Numbered from the stretch's first letter, positions 35,415 to 45,256 are shown. The stretch is 64,000 nt of DNA from Pseudomonas putida NBRC 14164 (GCF_000412675.1 NC_021505.1:800501-864500), one strand, 5' to 3'. Notes: generated from the sequence alone by a model not told the origin. A program made the numbers and translations.

Positions 35415-36539
35415 TTACTTGCGGGCTTTCAGGATGACGAACTTGGGCGTCGCCGCCACCTGCTCCACCCCCCGGAACAACCGCGCCAGCTTGCTGTGAT
35501 AGCCCAGGTGCCGGTTACCCACGATATACAACGCCCCACCTACCACCAACGCCTCACGCGCCTGCTGGAACATGCGCCAGGCGAGAAAATCGCCCACCAC
35601 CTGCTGCTGGTGGAACGGCGGGTTGCACAGCACCACATCGAGCGACTGCTTCTCCACCCCTGCCAACCCATCAGCCGCGACAAAAGTCGCCGGGCGCTCG
35701 CCCAGCGCGGCTTGCCAGTTTTCCTGCGCTGATTGCACCGCCATGTACGATTCGTCGACCAGCGTGTACTGGGCATCCGGGTTGGTCAGGGCGCTGGCAA
35801 CGGCCAGCACGCCATTGCCGCAGCCCAGGTCTGCCACCCTCGCGTTGCCCAGGTCGCGTGGCAAATGCGGCAGGAATGCCCGGGTGCCGATATCCAGGCC
35901 TTCACGGCAAAACACGTTGGCGTGGTTGACCAGCTCCAGTGCTGGCGCGTCGAGGCGGTAGCGGCTCGGGTAGGGCGAGCGGGCTACCGGCCGTTCGGCG
36001 AGCGTTGCGGTCAGCAGACGGGCCTTTTTCTGGGCCAGCGAGGCCTGCACCGGGCCAATGTACTTTTCCATCAGGTCGCCGGCTGCGTGTGGCAAGTGCT
36101 TGATCATCGCCCCGGCAATCACTTGCGCGCCAGGCGCCAGGTGGCCCTGCAGGCGGATCAGTTGTTCTTCAAGCAAGGCCAGGGTCTTGGGCACGCGCAC
36201 CAGCACCCGGTCGAACGGGCCTTGCCAGCGTTCGCTGGCCGGTACGAAGGGCACGCTGTCGAACGGCAAGCCGTTGCGCGCCAGGTTCTTTTCCAGGGCC
36301 AGGTGCGCCAGGTGCGAATCGCCGCTGCTGACCACCTGCAGCCGGCCTGCCAGGCTGGCCGCCAAGGCACCGAAGCTGTCATTGAGCACCAGCACCCGGC
36401 AGGTGGCGTCGGGCGCCTGTGCGTGCAACTGCGCAAGCAGGTACTCGTCGGCGGCATCGAAAGCCTGCAACGGGTCGTTGGCCTGTTCCGGCTGGCGGAT
36501 CAGGTCGAGTTCGGCGTAGGGGGTGGTCAACAGGGGCAT
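35415..36539 (-). CDS. rlmG: RlmG, 23S rRNA m2G1835 methyltransferase
   Basis: A 374-residue enzyme of the RsmC/RlmG family with two methyltransferase-like halves. The N-terminal half is degenerate; the C-terminal half has SAM motif VADLGCGNGVLAVA and the N2-guanine motif LCNPPFHQQQ (NPPF). It modifies guanine 1835 of 23S rRNA. Length matches E. coli RlmG (about 378). Monocistronic. Confidence 0.92.
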   Translation of the reverse strand: MPLLTTPYAELDLIRQPEQANDPLQAFDAADEYLLAQLHAQAPDATCRVLVLNDSFGALAASLAGRLQVVSSGDSHLAHLALEKNLARNGLPFDSVPFVPASERWQGPFDRVLVRVPKTLALLEEQLIRLQGHLAPGAQVIAGAMIKHLPHAAGDLMEKYIGPVQASLAQKKARLLTATLAERPVARSPYPSRYRLDAPALELVNHANVFCREGLDIGTRAFLPHLPRDLGNARVADLGCGNGVLAVASALTNPDAQYTLVDESYMAVQSAQENWQAALGERPATFVAADGLAGVEKQSLDVVLCNPPFHQQQVVGDFLAWRMFQQAREALVVGGALYIVGNRHLGYHSKLARLFRGVEQVAATPKFVILKARK

Positions 36540-36634
36540 GGCGTCTGGCTCGGGTATAAACTGCCCGATGCGGTTCGCCCCGGGCTTTGCCGGGCAATTC
36601 TACAGGGCTTTGCCCAAGGTCGCAGGTTTGAAGG

Positions 36635-37342
36635 TCAGATCCAGCCACGCAGGGCGGCGATGGCGATGGCGCCGGCCTTGTTGGCGGCGTTGGTCTTGGT
36701 GATGACGCTGCGAATGTGGAAGTTCACCGTGCTCTGCGACAGTGAGAGAATGCAGGCCACGTCGGCTGCGGTCTTGCCGGCGGCCGACCATTTCAGCACT
36801 TCCAGTTCACGCTCGCTCATTTTCGGTTGCGATGGGCACAGTGCATTCAGGTGGTGTTCGCCGAGTACCGCATGCAGGGTATGGCACAGCCACTGCACGC
36901 TGCCGGCCTTGCCGTAAAGCTCGACGATGTCGATCTTTTCGGCTGGCCTGGCCACGCTGATCTGGCTCTCGTTGTGCTGCAGGTCGTGCAGTGATTGCGT
37001 CCAGCCATGGCGCAAGCCGTACAGGCAGGCCGCTTCGCGAAACTGCGGGGCTTCACGATACAGTTCGTCGGTCCACAGCACCGGCATGGTCGAGCTATGG
37101 CTGACGTTTGCGGCCGGGTCCTGCTTGTAGAACTCATCGCGCTGGTAGCGCTCGATCCACTCAGCCGGATAGTTGCTGTAGAGGTACACCCTGGGTGTCT
37201 GAGTGGCGATCTGGATGCGCATGTTCAAGCCGAGGTATTCCATGCCCAGGTCTTGTGCCAGATGTACCGCGATGTCGAACAGCTTCCGTGGGCTGCGCTC
37301 GTTGACGAACGCCTGAAGGTGTTCGGGATTCCAGTGAAGCAT
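36635..37342 (-). CDS. ppoR: PpoR-like LuxR-family solo
   Basis: A 235-residue regulator. The start at 37342 (MLHWNPEHLQ) has GAGGAG seven bases upstream and gives the length I recall for PpoR of P. putida. Residues about 15-165 form an autoinducer-binding domain with the conserved W, Y, D, P and W positions (YPAEWIERYQRDEFYKQDP, then LW). Residues about 172-235 are a LuxR HTH (SERELEVLKWSAAGKTAADV, VNFHIRSVITK). No luxI-type synthase lies in the window, so it is a solo that would read signals from elsewhere. Confidence 0.85.
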   Translation of the reverse strand: MLHWNPEHLQAFVNERSPRKLFDIAVHLAQDLGMEYLGLNMRIQIATQTPRVYLYSNYPAEWIERYQRDEFYKQDPAANVSHSSTMPVLWTDELYREAPQFREAACLYGLRHGWTQSLHDLQHNESQISVARPAEKIDIVELYGKAGSVQWLCHTLHAVLGEHHLNALCPSQPKMSERELEVLKWSAAGKTAADVACILSLSQSTVNFHIRSVITKTNAANKAGAIAIAALRGWI

Positions 37343-37394
37343 CTGAAACTCCTCGGGGGTGTCGGATCCAATCCGTTTGGGTACCGGGGTCATT

Positions 37395-37410
37395 GTAGGA
37401 AAAGACCTAC
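37395..37410. promoter_or_regulatory. Inverted repeat between ppoR and fpr
   Basis: GTAGG-N6-CCTAC lies 53 bases upstream of ppoR in the 212-base divergent gap to fpr. It could be a regulator site for either gene; it is shorter than a classical 20-bp lux box. Confidence 0.35.
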
Positions 37411-37554
37411 CATGGCGTTGGGAATATTTTGTTATAGCGATCAGGTTTCTCTGCAACTTCGGCACGATCACCCTTGATGAGGCCCTACAAAGCAGTGGTT
37501 TTTATCCGGGCCACTTTGCGCGACACTGTGCGCACGTCAAACCTGGAGCCCGAT

Positions 37555-38331
37555 ATGACCGCTAGCGCCGAAAAGTTCACCCGCCAGAACCTGCTCGATG
37601 TTCAGCCGCTCACGCCGAACCTCTTCAGCCTGCGGGTTACGCGCGATGCAGGGTTCCGCTTTCGTTCCGGCCAGTTCGCCCGCCTGGGCGTGACCAAGGC
37701 CGATGGCAGCGTGGTGTGGCGCGCCTACTCCATGGTCAGCGCACCGCATGACGAGCACCTCGACTTCTTCTCCATCGTGGTGCCAGGCGGCGAGTTCACC
37801 AGTGAGCTGAGCCGCCTGGGGGCGGGTGATACCTTGCTGATCGACCGCCAGGCTTTTGGCTTCCTTACCCTTGACCGCTTCGTGGGTGGCCGCGACCTGT
37901 GGCTGCTGGCGACCGGCACCGGAATTGCGCCATTCATGTCGATCCTGCAGGACTTCGAGGCCTGGGAGCGTTTCGACAGCATCAAGCTGGTGTATTCGGT
38001 GCGCGAAGCGAAAGAGCTGGCCTACGTGGATGAAATCGCCGGGCTGGAGCAGCGCGATTACCTGGCTGAGTACGCCGGCAAGTTGCAGTTCATTCCGGTG
38101 GTGACCCGTGAGCAGCACCCGGGGGCACTGAATGAGCGCATTACCACGCTGATCGAGAATGGCGAGCTTGAGAAGGCAGCAGGGCTGGAGCTGTCGCCGG
38201 AACATTCGCGGGTGATGCTGTGCGGCAACCCGGAGATGATCGACGAGACGCGCAAGGTGCTGAAGGCGCGTGACCTGCAACTGAGCCTGAGCAAGCGGCC
38301 GGGGCAGGTGGCTGTGGAAAACTACTGGTAA
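37555..38331 (+). CDS. fpr: Ferredoxin/flavodoxin-NADP reductase
   Basis: A 258-residue FAD enzyme that exchanges electrons between NADPH and ferredoxin or flavodoxin. Start at MTASAEKFTRQN with CTGGAG eight bases upstream. FAD motif RAYSMVS, NADP motif LLATGTGIAPFMSIL, and C-terminal VENYW of the bacterial subclass II group are all present. It is divergent from ppoR. Pseudomonads often have two fpr genes; I cannot say which one responds to oxidative stress. Confidence 0.9.
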   Translation: MTASAEKFTRQNLLDVQPLTPNLFSLRVTRDAGFRFRSGQFARLGVTKADGSVVWRAYSMVSAPHDEHLDFFSIVVPGGEFTSELSRLGAGDTLLIDRQAFGFLTLDRFVGGRDLWLLATGTGIAPFMSILQDFEAWERFDSIKLVYSVREAKELAYVDEIAGLEQRDYLAEYAGKLQFIPVVTREQHPGALNERITTLIENGELEKAAGLELSPEHSRVMLCGNPEMIDETRKVLKARDLQLSLSKRPGQVAVENYW

Positions 38332-38335
38332 TGCT

Positions 38336-38363
38336 GTTGGGGGCGCACAGCGCCCCCGGCAAC
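38336..38363. terminator. Hairpin between fpr and mscL
   Basis: GGGGGCGC-ACA-GCGCCCCC with outer GTT/AAC pairing, between two convergent stop codons. No T-run, but it is the only termination-like structure in the 33-base gap. Confidence 0.6.
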
Positions 38364-38364
38364 C

Positions 38365-38784
38365 TCAAGGCAGCCGATTCTGGTTTTGCGTCTTGAGCAA
38401 ATCGCGAATCTCGGTCAACAGGGTTTCTTCAGCCGAAGGCACTGGCGGCACAGTCGGTGCCACAGCTTCTTCGCGCTTGAGCCTGTTGATTGCCTTCACC
38501 CCCATGAAGATGGCAAAGGCAACGATCAAGAAGTCGATCACGGTCTGGATGAACTTGCCATAGGCCAGCACCACTGCCGGAATGTCACCTTCGGCAGCCT
38601 TCAGGGTAATGGCCAGGTCGCTGAAGTCCACCCCACCGATCAACAGACCCAGTGGCGGCATGACCACGTCTCCGACGAAGGACGAGACGATCTTGCCGAA
38701 GGCTGCGCCGATGATGATACCGACCGCCATGTCGACGACATTGCCTTTGACCGCGAAGGCCTTGAACTCACTGATCATGCCCAT
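38365..38784 (-). CDS. mscL: MscL, large-conductance mechanosensitive channel
   Basis: A 139-residue inner-membrane channel subunit that opens under hypo-osmotic shock. Start at [10 protein letters not shown]; the longer frame has no SD. The N-terminal amphipathic helix and first membrane helix read [20 protein letters not shown], the second [17 protein letters not shown]. The cytosolic helix at the end is rich in charged residues (TEIRDLLK). Typical family length. Confidence 0.95.
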   Translation of the reverse strand: MGMISEFKAFAVKGNVVDMAVGIIIGAAFGKIVSSFVGDVVMPPLGLLIGGVDFSDLAITLKAAEGDIPAVVLAYGKFIQTVIDFLIVAFAIFMGVKAINRLKREEAVAPTVPPVPSAEETLLTEIRDLLKTQNQNRLP

Positions 38785-38960
38785 GTTTGGTTCCTTGTAA
38801 CAAAAGGTAAGGTTAACGCAGTGTAAGCCACTTAAACGCTTCATGCGTCGTGTTCAGGGGTAGTGACTGCGGTTAGAACGAATAGTTTTGTCGCATCCCG
38901 AAGCGTTCGAGACACGTCCGGCTCGGCTATCATGGCGGTTTTTTCCAGGAGACCCCATCC

Positions 38961-40331
38961 ATGGCCAAGGCCAAGCGCTTGTATGGCTGCACCGAGTGCG
39001 GCGCGACCTTCCCCAAATGGGCCGGCCAGTGCGGCGAATGCGGGGCCTGGAACACCCTGGTCGAAACCATGATCGAGAGCGGCGGTGCCGCAGCGCCCAG
39101 TACTGGCCGCGCCGGTTGGACCGGGCAGCAAGCGCAGATCAAGACCCTGGCCGAAGTCAGCGTCGAGGAAATCCCGCGCTTCACCACCAGCAGCACCGAA
39201 CTGGACCGCGTGTTGGGCGGCGGCCTGGTTGATGGCTCGGTGGTGCTGATTGGTGGCGACCCGGGCATCGGCAAGTCGACCATCCTGCTGCAGACCTTGT
39301 GCAACATAGCCGTGGGCATGCCGGCGCTGTATGTTACGGGTGAGGAGTCGCAACAGCAGGTGGCCATGCGCTCGCGGCGCCTGGGCTTGCCCCAGGACAA
39401 GCTCAAGGTGATGACCGAAACCTGCATCGAAACCATCATTGCCACGGCACGCGTCGAGAAACCGCGGGTGATGGTGATCGACTCGATCCAGACCATCTTC
39501 ACCGAGCAATTGCAGTCGGCACCCGGCGGCGTGGCCCAGGTGCGTGAGAGCACGGCGCTGCTGGTGCGTTACGCCAAGCAGAGCGGCACGGCGATCTTCC
39601 TGGTCGGCCACGTGACCAAGGAAGGCTCGCTGGCCGGCCCGCGGGTACTGGAGCACATGGTCGATACCGTGCTGTATTTCGAAGGTGAGTCCGACGGCCG
39701 CCTGCGCCTGTTGCGAGCGGTGAAAAACCGCTTTGGCGCGGTCAACGAACTGGGCGTGTTCGGCATGACCGACCGGGGCCTGAAAGAGGTGTCCAACCCG
39801 TCGGCTATCTTCCTTAACCGTACCCAGGAAGAAGTGCCGGGCAGTGTGGTGATGGCGACCTGGGAGGGCACCCGGCCAATGCTGGTCGAGGTACAGGCAC
39901 TGGTCGACGACAGCCACTTGGCAAACCCGCGCCGGGTAACCCTGGGCCTGGATCAGAACCGCCTGGCCATGTTGCTGGCGGTGCTGCACCGCCACGGCGG
40001 TATTCCCACCCATGATCAGGACGTATTCCTCAACGTGGTGGGCGGTGTGAAGGTGCTGGAGACGGCTTCGGACCTGGCATTGCTGGCGGCGGTGATGTCC
40101 AGCTTGCGTAACCGGCCACTGGCCCATGGGCTGCTGGTGTTTGGCGAGATCGGCCTGTCGGGCGAGGTGCGGCCGGTGCCCAGTGGCCAGGAGCGGTTGA
40201 AGGAAGCGGCCAAGCATGGTTTCAAGCGCGCCATCGTGCCCAAGGGCAATGCGCCGAAAGAGTCGCCGGCGGGGCTGCAGGTTATTGCCGTCACCCGCCT
40301 GGAACAGGCCCTGGATGCATTGTTCGAGTAA
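38961..40331 (+). CDS. radA: RadA, DNA repair ATPase
   Basis: A 456-residue RecA-like protein that helps branch migration in recombination. N-terminal zinc finger CTECGATFPKWAGQCGEC; ATPase Walker A GGDPGIGKST; the RadA-specific KNRFG motif in VKNRFGAVNELGVF; and a C-terminal Lon-like domain (GLSGEVRPVP). Length is normal. A long open frame antisense to the gene is shadow. Confidence 0.96.
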   Translation: MAKAKRLYGCTECGATFPKWAGQCGECGAWNTLVETMIESGGAAAPSTGRAGWTGQQAQIKTLAEVSVEEIPRFTTSSTELDRVLGGGLVDGSVVLIGGDPGIGKSTILLQTLCNIAVGMPALYVTGEESQQQVAMRSRRLGLPQDKLKVMTETCIETIIATARVEKPRVMVIDSIQTIFTEQLQSAPGGVAQVRESTALLVRYAKQSGTAIFLVGHVTKEGSLAGPRVLEHMVDTVLYFEGESDGRLRLLRAVKNRFGAVNELGVFGMTDRGLKEVSNPSAIFLNRTQEEVPGSVVMATWEGTRPMLVEVQALVDDSHLANPRRVTLGLDQNRLAMLLAVLHRHGGIPTHDQDVFLNVVGGVKVLETASDLALLAAVMSSLRNRPLAHGLLVFGEIGLSGEVRPVPSGQERLKEAAKHGFKRAIVPKGNAPKESPAGLQVIAVTRLEQALDALFE

Positions 40332-40344
40332 TTCGTAGTCAGGC

Positions 40345-40440
40345 CCGGCCCTATCGCCGGCAAGCCAGCTCCCACAGAAGGACCACAGTTTCCAGATCCT
40401 GTGCAGCACCTGTGGTAGCTGGCTTGCCGGCGATAGGGCC
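40345..40440. repeat. REP pair
   Basis: CCCGGCCCTATCGCCGGCAA and its mirror enclose about 45 bases after radA. Confidence 0.9.
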
Positions 40441-40453
40441 AGTACAGTCAAAC

Positions 40454-40484
40454 GAAAAAGGGGCCGACGATGCGCGTCGGCCCC
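40454..40484 (-). terminator. Terminator of the NCS2 permease gene
   Basis: On the minus strand GGGGCCGACG and CGTCGGCCCC pair around a 5-base loop, followed by TTTTT. It lies 22 bases after the permease stop. Confidence 0.85.
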
Positions 40485-40506
40485 CCTCTCACCGCTCAGT
40501 CAGCGG

Positions 40507-42024
40507 TCAATGTTCGGCAACTGCCGCACGCCTGACCGTCTGGTTGCCATGCTCGTCCAGTTCCAGCAATGGCACTTCGTTTCCTTCGGCATCGAACAGC
40601 TTGCCATCCTTGAAGTAGTCGCCATCACGCAGTGCGGAAATGTCGGAGTACTGGATGGTGCGTTCGTACGCTGCGGCGAACACGGACTGGTTTTCCGAGT
40701 TGCCGGTGGTGAAGTGGTTGAAGATCAGGTTCAGCAGGATGGCCATGATCGCCGCCGAACTGATGCCCGAGTGGAAGATGGTCTCGAACCAGTTCGGGAA
40801 GTGGTGGTAGAAGGTTGGCGCGGCAATCGGGATCATGCCGAAGCCCAGCGAAGCGGCGACGATGATCAGGTTGACGTTGTTCTTGTAGCTGACCTTGGAC
40901 AGGGTGCGGATACCACTGGCCGCCACCGTGCCGAACAGCACGATGCCCGCACCGCCCAGTACCGGGGTCGGTACTGCAGCAATCACCCGGCCCATGACCG
41001 GCAGCAGGCCGAGCACCACCAGGATCACACCGCCCGTGGCCACCACGTAACGGCTCTTGACCCCGGTCACGGCCACCAGGCCAACGTTCTGGGCGAACGC
41101 GCTCTGGGTGAACGAGCCGAAGATCGGCGCCAGGATGCTCGATGCCATGTCGGCGCGCAGGCCGTTGCCCAGGCGCTTGGAGTCGACCTTGGTGTCGATG
41201 ATCTCACCCACGGCGAGGATGTCGGCCGAGGTTTCCACCAGGGTGACCATGATCACGATGCACATCGACAGGATCGCGGCGATGTGGAATTCCGGCATGC
41301 CGAAATGGAACGGCGTGGGGAAGGCGAACATCGCACCTTCGGTGACCTTGCTGAAGTCGGTCATGCCCAGCGCCCAGGCGATCAGGGTACCGAGCACCAT
41401 GGCCAGCAGGATCGACAGGCGCGAGATGGTCGCGCTGCCCAGCTTGCTCAGCAGCAGCACGATGGCGAAGGTCAGCCCCGCCAGGCCGATGTTGGCCACG
41501 CTGCCGAATTCCGGCGAGGCGCTGTTGCCACCCATCACCCAGCGTGCAGCCACCGGCATCAGGGTCAGGCCGATGGTGGTGATGACGATACCGGTCACCA
41601 GCGGCGGGAAGAACTTGGTGATGCGCGAGAACACCGGGGTGATCAGGAAGCCGATCAGCGATGCTGCCATGACGGCGCCGAGCACGCCTGGCAGGCCACC
41701 GCCGCCCTCGCTGCTGAGGATCGCCCCCATGGTCGCCACACCGGCGAACGACACGCCCTGCACCAGCGGCAACTGGCAGCCGAAGAACGGCAGGCCGAGG
41801 GTTTGCAGCAGGGTGGCCAGGCCACCGGCAAACAGCGAGGCAGCAATCAACATGCCTATTTCGGCGCCGTTGAGGCCTGCGGCCTGCCCCAGGATCAGGG
41901 GTACCGCGACGATCCCTCCGTACATGGTCAACACATGCTGCAGACCGTAAGCCAGGTTGGCACCAAGCCCGAGGTTTTCATCCTCGGGGCGCTTGGCGGG
42001 AGACGTGCTAGGGGACGTAGTCAT
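40507..42024 (-). CDS. NCS2 xanthine/uracil-type permease
   Basis: A 505-residue protein with about 12-14 helices. NCS2 marks: GLQHVLTMYGGIVAVPLILG at the first helix, QLPLVQGVSFAGVATMGAIL, VETSADILAVGEI, and SFTQSAFAQNVGLVAVTGVK-type segments. The C-terminal 55 residues are hydrophilic. The branch is that of xanthine and uric-acid permeases, though uracil is possible. A perfect 12-bp palindrome (42092) lies 68 bases upstream and may bind a GntR-type regulator. Confidence 0.87.
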   Translation of the reverse strand: MTTSPSTSPAKRPEDENLGLGANLAYGLQHVLTMYGGIVAVPLILGQAAGLNGAEIGMLIAASLFAGGLATLLQTLGLPFFGCQLPLVQGVSFAGVATMGAILSSEGGGGLPGVLGAVMAASLIGFLITPVFSRITKFFPPLVTGIVITTIGLTLMPVAARWVMGGNSASPEFGSVANIGLAGLTFAIVLLLSKLGSATISRLSILLAMVLGTLIAWALGMTDFSKVTEGAMFAFPTPFHFGMPEFHIAAILSMCIVIMVTLVETSADILAVGEIIDTKVDSKRLGNGLRADMASSILAPIFGSFTQSAFAQNVGLVAVTGVKSRYVVATGGVILVVLGLLPVMGRVIAAVPTPVLGGAGIVLFGTVAASGIRTLSKVSYKNNVNLIIVAASLGFGMIPIAAPTFYHHFPNWFETIFHSGISSAAIMAILLNLIFNHFTTGNSENQSVFAAAYERTIQYSDISALRDGDYFKDGKLFDAEGNEVPLLELDEHGNQTVRRAAVAEH

Positions 42025-42091
42025 GGAGCAGGCTCTCTGTTTATTTTTGTGTCGCTACTGTAGACAGTTCCGGCAAATGATTACCACAAGA

Positions 42092-42103
42092 ATTGTATAC
42101 AAT
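42092..42103. promoter_or_regulatory. Palindrome upstream of the NCS2 permease
   Basis: ATTGTATACAAT is a perfect 12-bp palindrome. The core TTGTATACAA is of the form bound by FCD-type GntR repressors. It lies 68 bases before the permease start. Confidence 0.5.
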
Positions 42104-42212
42104 ATTTTGATCGGAGCGCGCACAAGGGCGGCCGCCGGATGTGCGAAAACCCAATGCAGAAGGCGTACCAACTCATCAAATGCTGTATTAGAGGGGTGTG
42201 TACAAAGTGCTG

Positions 42213-42240
42213 CTACCCAGGCTTAAAGCTGTCTGGGTAG
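42213..42240. other. Hairpin in the gap between the NCS2 permease and PilZ genes
   Basis: CTACCCAG (42213-42220) and CTGGGTAG (42233-42240) pair around a 12-base loop that itself contains AGCTTTAAGC-like symmetry. No T-run. It lies after the PilZ gene end on the minus strand and could stabilise or end its mRNA. Confidence 0.35.
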
Positions 42241-42287
42241 ACAGGAAACACATCGCGAGGAGGCTATTAGCTAGCTAAGAGATTTCA

Positions 42288-42653
42288 TTATTCGATGAGT
42301 TCGCGCAGCTCACGCATCATTTCGGTGCTGTCGGCCACGTTCAGTTCCACAAGACGGTGCAAGTGGCTCATCGAATCGATGTCGATGTACAGGCAGATGA
42401 AGCCTAGCCGGTCCGGTTCTTCGTGGCGCAGTTCGACCTGCATCTGCACCTCGGTCACTTCGTCGTTGAGCAGGATGTAGGCTTCAAAATCCTGGCTCAG
42501 GTCGGGATCCCAGGGTTTAGGGCTTTCGACCAGCAGGCCCTTGAGGGACAGGTCGAGCAGTTTCACCTCCCAGCAACGCTCGCCCTGGCACAGCCTGGTC
42601 GGGGCGTCGAACTGGATACGCTGGAAACGGCGGCGTTCGTCGTGATCGCTCAT
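42288..42653 (-). CDS. PilZ-domain c-di-GMP receptor
   Basis: A 121-residue protein that is one PilZ domain. The c-di-GMP motifs are intact: the arginine-rich RRRFQRI at the N terminus (RxxxR) and DLSLKG (DxSxxG) about 25 residues later. It has no effector domain, so it should act by binding a partner. The gene stands alone. Together with YfiN and the YcgR-like gene at 56689 it gives three c-di-GMP genes in the window. Confidence 0.88.
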   Translation of the reverse strand: MSDHDERRRFQRIQFDAPTRLCQGERCWEVKLLDLSLKGLLVESPKPWDPDLSQDFEAYILLNDEVTEVQMQVELRHEEPDRLGFICLYIDIDSMSHLHRLVELNVADSTEMMRELRELIE

Positions 42654-42830
42654 GGCGTGGATCCTCGGGTAGGTCCTAAAGTGACATCCTGACTATAGTT
42701 AGAAGGGTATGTGCATCAGGTACCGCAATCTGGCCGCAGAGGCTCTAGACCAAAGCAAGTGTGGCAATGCGCCTTGACTCGCCCTAGACTCGGTGGGCGG
42801 TCTTTCCAATCCACCAGCTGGAAGCTAACC

Positions 42831-44897
42831 ATGAACAACAATAATAGCCTGCTACGCCACATTCCGTGGCTGGCGCTGGCAGTCATAGGGGCCTGCGCGC
42901 TGGGTGTGGTCGCCCTGCGTCGCGGTGAGGCAATCAACGCCTTGTGGATCGTGGTCGCGGCGGTGGCCATCTACCTGGTTGCCTACCGTTACTACAGCCT
43001 GTTCATCGCCACCAAGGTGATGCAACTGGACCCGCGCCGCGCCACCCCGGCGGTGCTCAACAACGACGGCCTGGACTACGTCCCGACCAACAAACATATC
43101 CTCTTCGGTCACCACTTCGCTGCCATCGCCGGCGCAGGCCCCCTGGTCGGCCCGGTGCTCGCCGCGCAAATGGGCTACCTGCCCGGCACGCTGTGGCTGA
43201 TCGCCGGCGTGGTGCTGGCCGGTGCGGTGCAGGACTTCATGGTCCTGTTCATGTCCACCCGCCGCAACGGCCGTTCGCTCGGCGACATGGTGCGCGAGGA
43301 GATGGGCCGCATTCCGGGCACCATCGCCTTGTTCGGCTGCTTCCTGATCATGATCATCATCCTTGCGGTGCTGGCGCTGATCGTGGTAAAGGCCCTGGCC
43401 GAGAGCCCGTGGGGCATGTTCACGGTGATGGCGACCATCCCGATCGCGATGTTCATGGGCATCTACATGCGCTACATCCGCCCGGGCCGCATTGGCGAGA
43501 TCTCGGTGGTTGGCGTGGTATTGCTGCTGGCCTCGATCTGGCTGGGCGGCGTGATCGCTGCGGATCCGGTCTGGGGCCCGGCGTTCACCTTCACCGGCGT
43601 GCAGATCACCTGGATGCTGGTGGGCTACGGCTTCGTCGCCGCAGTGCTGCCGGTGTGGCTGGTGCTGGCGCCGCGTGACTACCTGTCGACCTTCCTCAAG
43701 ATCGGCACCATCGTTGGCCTGGCCATCGGTATCCTGATCATTGCGCCCGAGCTGAAAATGCCGGCGCTGACCCAGTTCACCGACGGCACAGGCCCGGTGT
43801 GGAAGGGTACCCTGTTCCCGTTCCTGTTCATCACCATCGCCTGTGGTGCGGTGTCGGGCTTCCATGCGCTGATCTCTTCGGGCACCACGCCCAAGCTGCT
43901 GGACAACGAAACCAACGCCCGTTACATCGGCTACGGCGGCATGCTGATGGAGTCGTTCGTGGCCATCATGGCCATGGTCGCCGCTTCGGTGATCGAACCG
44001 GGCGTGTACTTCGCCATGAACAGCCCGGCCGCCGTGGTGGGCGCAGACGTTGCGTCGGTGGCGCAGACGGTCAGCAGCTGGGGCTTCCTGATTACCCCTG
44101 AGCAGCTTGAAGCCGTCGCCCGTGACATTGGTGAGCACACCATCCTGGCCCGTGCCGGCGGTGCGCCAACCCTGGCAGTCGGTATCGCGCAGATCCTGCA
44201 CCAGGTGTTGCCAGGTGAAAACACCATGGCCTTCTGGTACCACTTCGCGATCCTGTTCGAGGCACTGTTCATCCTCACCGCAGTCGACGCCGGTACCCGT
44301 GCCGGGCGCTTCATGCTGCAAGACCTGCTGGGCAGCTTCGTACCGGCACTCAAACGTACCGAATCGTGGGGGGCCAACCTGCTCGCCACCGCTGGCTGCG
44401 TGGCGATGTGGGGCTATCTGCTGTACCAGGGCGTGATCGACCCGCTGGGTGGCATCAACACCCTTTGGCCGCTGTTTGGCATCTCCAACCAGATGCTCGC
44501 CGGTATCGCCTTGATGCTCGGTACTGTGGTGCTGATCAAGATGAAGCGTCAACGCTACATCTGGGTCACCCTGCTGCCGGCCGTCTGGCTGCTGATCTGC
44601 ACCACTGCTGCAGGGCTGATCAAGCTGTTCGACCCGAACCCGGCCGTTGGCTTCCTGGCCCTGGCCAAGAAGTACAGCACTGCGCTGGACGCCGGCCAGG
44701 TCCTGGCCCCGGCCAAGGACATCGGGCAGATGCAGCACGTTATCTTCAACGCCTACACCAACGCGGGCCTGACGATTCTGTTCCTGCTGGTGGTTTTCAG
44801 CATCCTGTTCTTCGCCCTCAAGGTCGGCTACGGCGCTTGGGGCCGCAAGGAGCGCAGCGACAAGGAAACCCCGTTCCAGGCCCTGCCTGACGCGTAA
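42831..44897 (+). CDS. cstA: CstA-family pyruvate/peptide permease
   Basis: A 688-residue membrane protein with about 16-18 helices. Start at [13 protein letters not shown]; the earlier in-frame start has no SD and would add 40 residues. Family signatures: [21 protein letters not shown] with the next [42 protein letters not shown]. CstA and its paralogue BtsT import pyruvate in E. coli; peptide uptake has also been reported. It is followed by a YbdD/YjiX gene and then a CobW-type GTPase, as in the E. coli btsT-yjiX-yjiA region. Confidence 0.92.
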   Translation: MNNNNSLLRHIPWLALAVIGACALGVVALRRGEAINALWIVVAAVAIYLVAYRYYSLFIATKVMQLDPRRATPAVLNNDGLDYVPTNKHILFGHHFAAIAGAGPLVGPVLAAQMGYLPGTLWLIAGVVLAGAVQDFMVLFMSTRRNGRSLGDMVREEMGRIPGTIALFGCFLIMIIILAVLALIVVKALAESPWGMFTVMATIPIAMFMGIYMRYIRPGRIGEISVVGVVLLLASIWLGGVIAADPVWGPAFTFTGVQITWMLVGYGFVAAVLPVWLVLAPRDYLSTFLKIGTIVGLAIGILIIAPELKMPALTQFTDGTGPVWKGTLFPFLFITIACGAVSGFHALISSGTTPKLLDNETNARYIGYGGMLMESFVAIMAMVAASVIEPGVYFAMNSPAAVVGADVASVAQTVSSWGFLITPEQLEAVARDIGEHTILARAGGAPTLAVGIAQILHQVLPGENTMAFWYHFAILFEALFILTAVDAGTRAGRFMLQDLLGSFVPALKRTESWGANLLATAGCVAMWGYLLYQGVIDPLGGINTLWPLFGISNQMLAGIALMLGTVVLIKMKRQRYIWVTLLPAVWLLICTTAAGLIKLFDPNPAVGFLALAKKYSTALDAGQVLAPAKDIGQMQHVIFNAYTNAGLTILFLLVVFSILFFALKVGYGAWGRKERSDKETPFQALPDA

Positions 44898-44914
44898 TCG
44901 AGAGGACTGCAGTT

Positions 44915-45112
44915 ATGTTCAACGACTTGGGTCGACTGGGGAAATACCTGGGGCAGGCAGCCCGCCTGATGGTCGGCATGCCCGACTACGACAACTATGT
45001 CGAACACATGCAGAAGACGCATCCGGACAAGCCGGTGATGAGCTACGAGGCGTTCTTCCGCGAACGCCAGGAAGCCCGTTACGGCGGCAAGTCCGGGCCC
45101 AAATGCTGTTGA
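44915..45112 (+). CDS. YbdD/YjiX family small protein (DUF466)
   Basis: A 65-residue protein: [20 protein letters not shown] followed by [20 protein letters not shown] and a C-terminal KCC. This is the DUF466 family, nearly always encoded directly after CstA/BtsT and known in enterobacteria to be needed for transport activity in some cases. It begins 17 bases after cstA with AGAGGA upstream, so it is co-transcribed. Confidence 0.9.
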   Translation: MFNDLGRLGKYLGQAARLMVGMPDYDNYVEHMQKTHPDKPVMSYEAFFRERQEARYGGKSGPKCC

Positions 45113-45130
45113 ACCCTAAGCGTTGACCTG

Positions 45131-45226
45131 TCCGGCCTCATCGCCGGCAAGCCAGCTCCCACAGGTGCTCCACAGGCCACCAGTCTGTGCAGTACCTGTG
45201 GGAGCTGGCTTGCCGGCGATGGGGCC
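45131..45226. repeat. REP pair
   Basis: TCCGGCCTCATCGCCGGCAA and its mirror lie between the YbdD/YjiX gene and the GTPase gene, and may weaken read-through from cstA. Confidence 0.9.
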
Positions 45227-45256
45227 ACTGTTTTTTCCGCACAGGAGATGTTCTGC

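Noticed and set aside
38841..40451. A 536-codon minus-strand frame opposite radA
   Set aside because: radA on the plus strand is clearly real (zinc finger, Walker A, KNRFG). The antisense frame has no domain, includes a REP and reads like shadow.
40510..42063. A 517-codon plus-strand frame opposite the NCS2 permease
   Set aside because: The permease signature is on the minus strand; the opposing frame is rich in His, Arg and Gln with no recognisable domain.
42852..44738. A 628-codon minus-strand frame opposite cstA
   Set aside because: His/Asp/Gly-rich composition typical of the reverse complement of membrane-protein codons; cstA motifs are on the plus strand.
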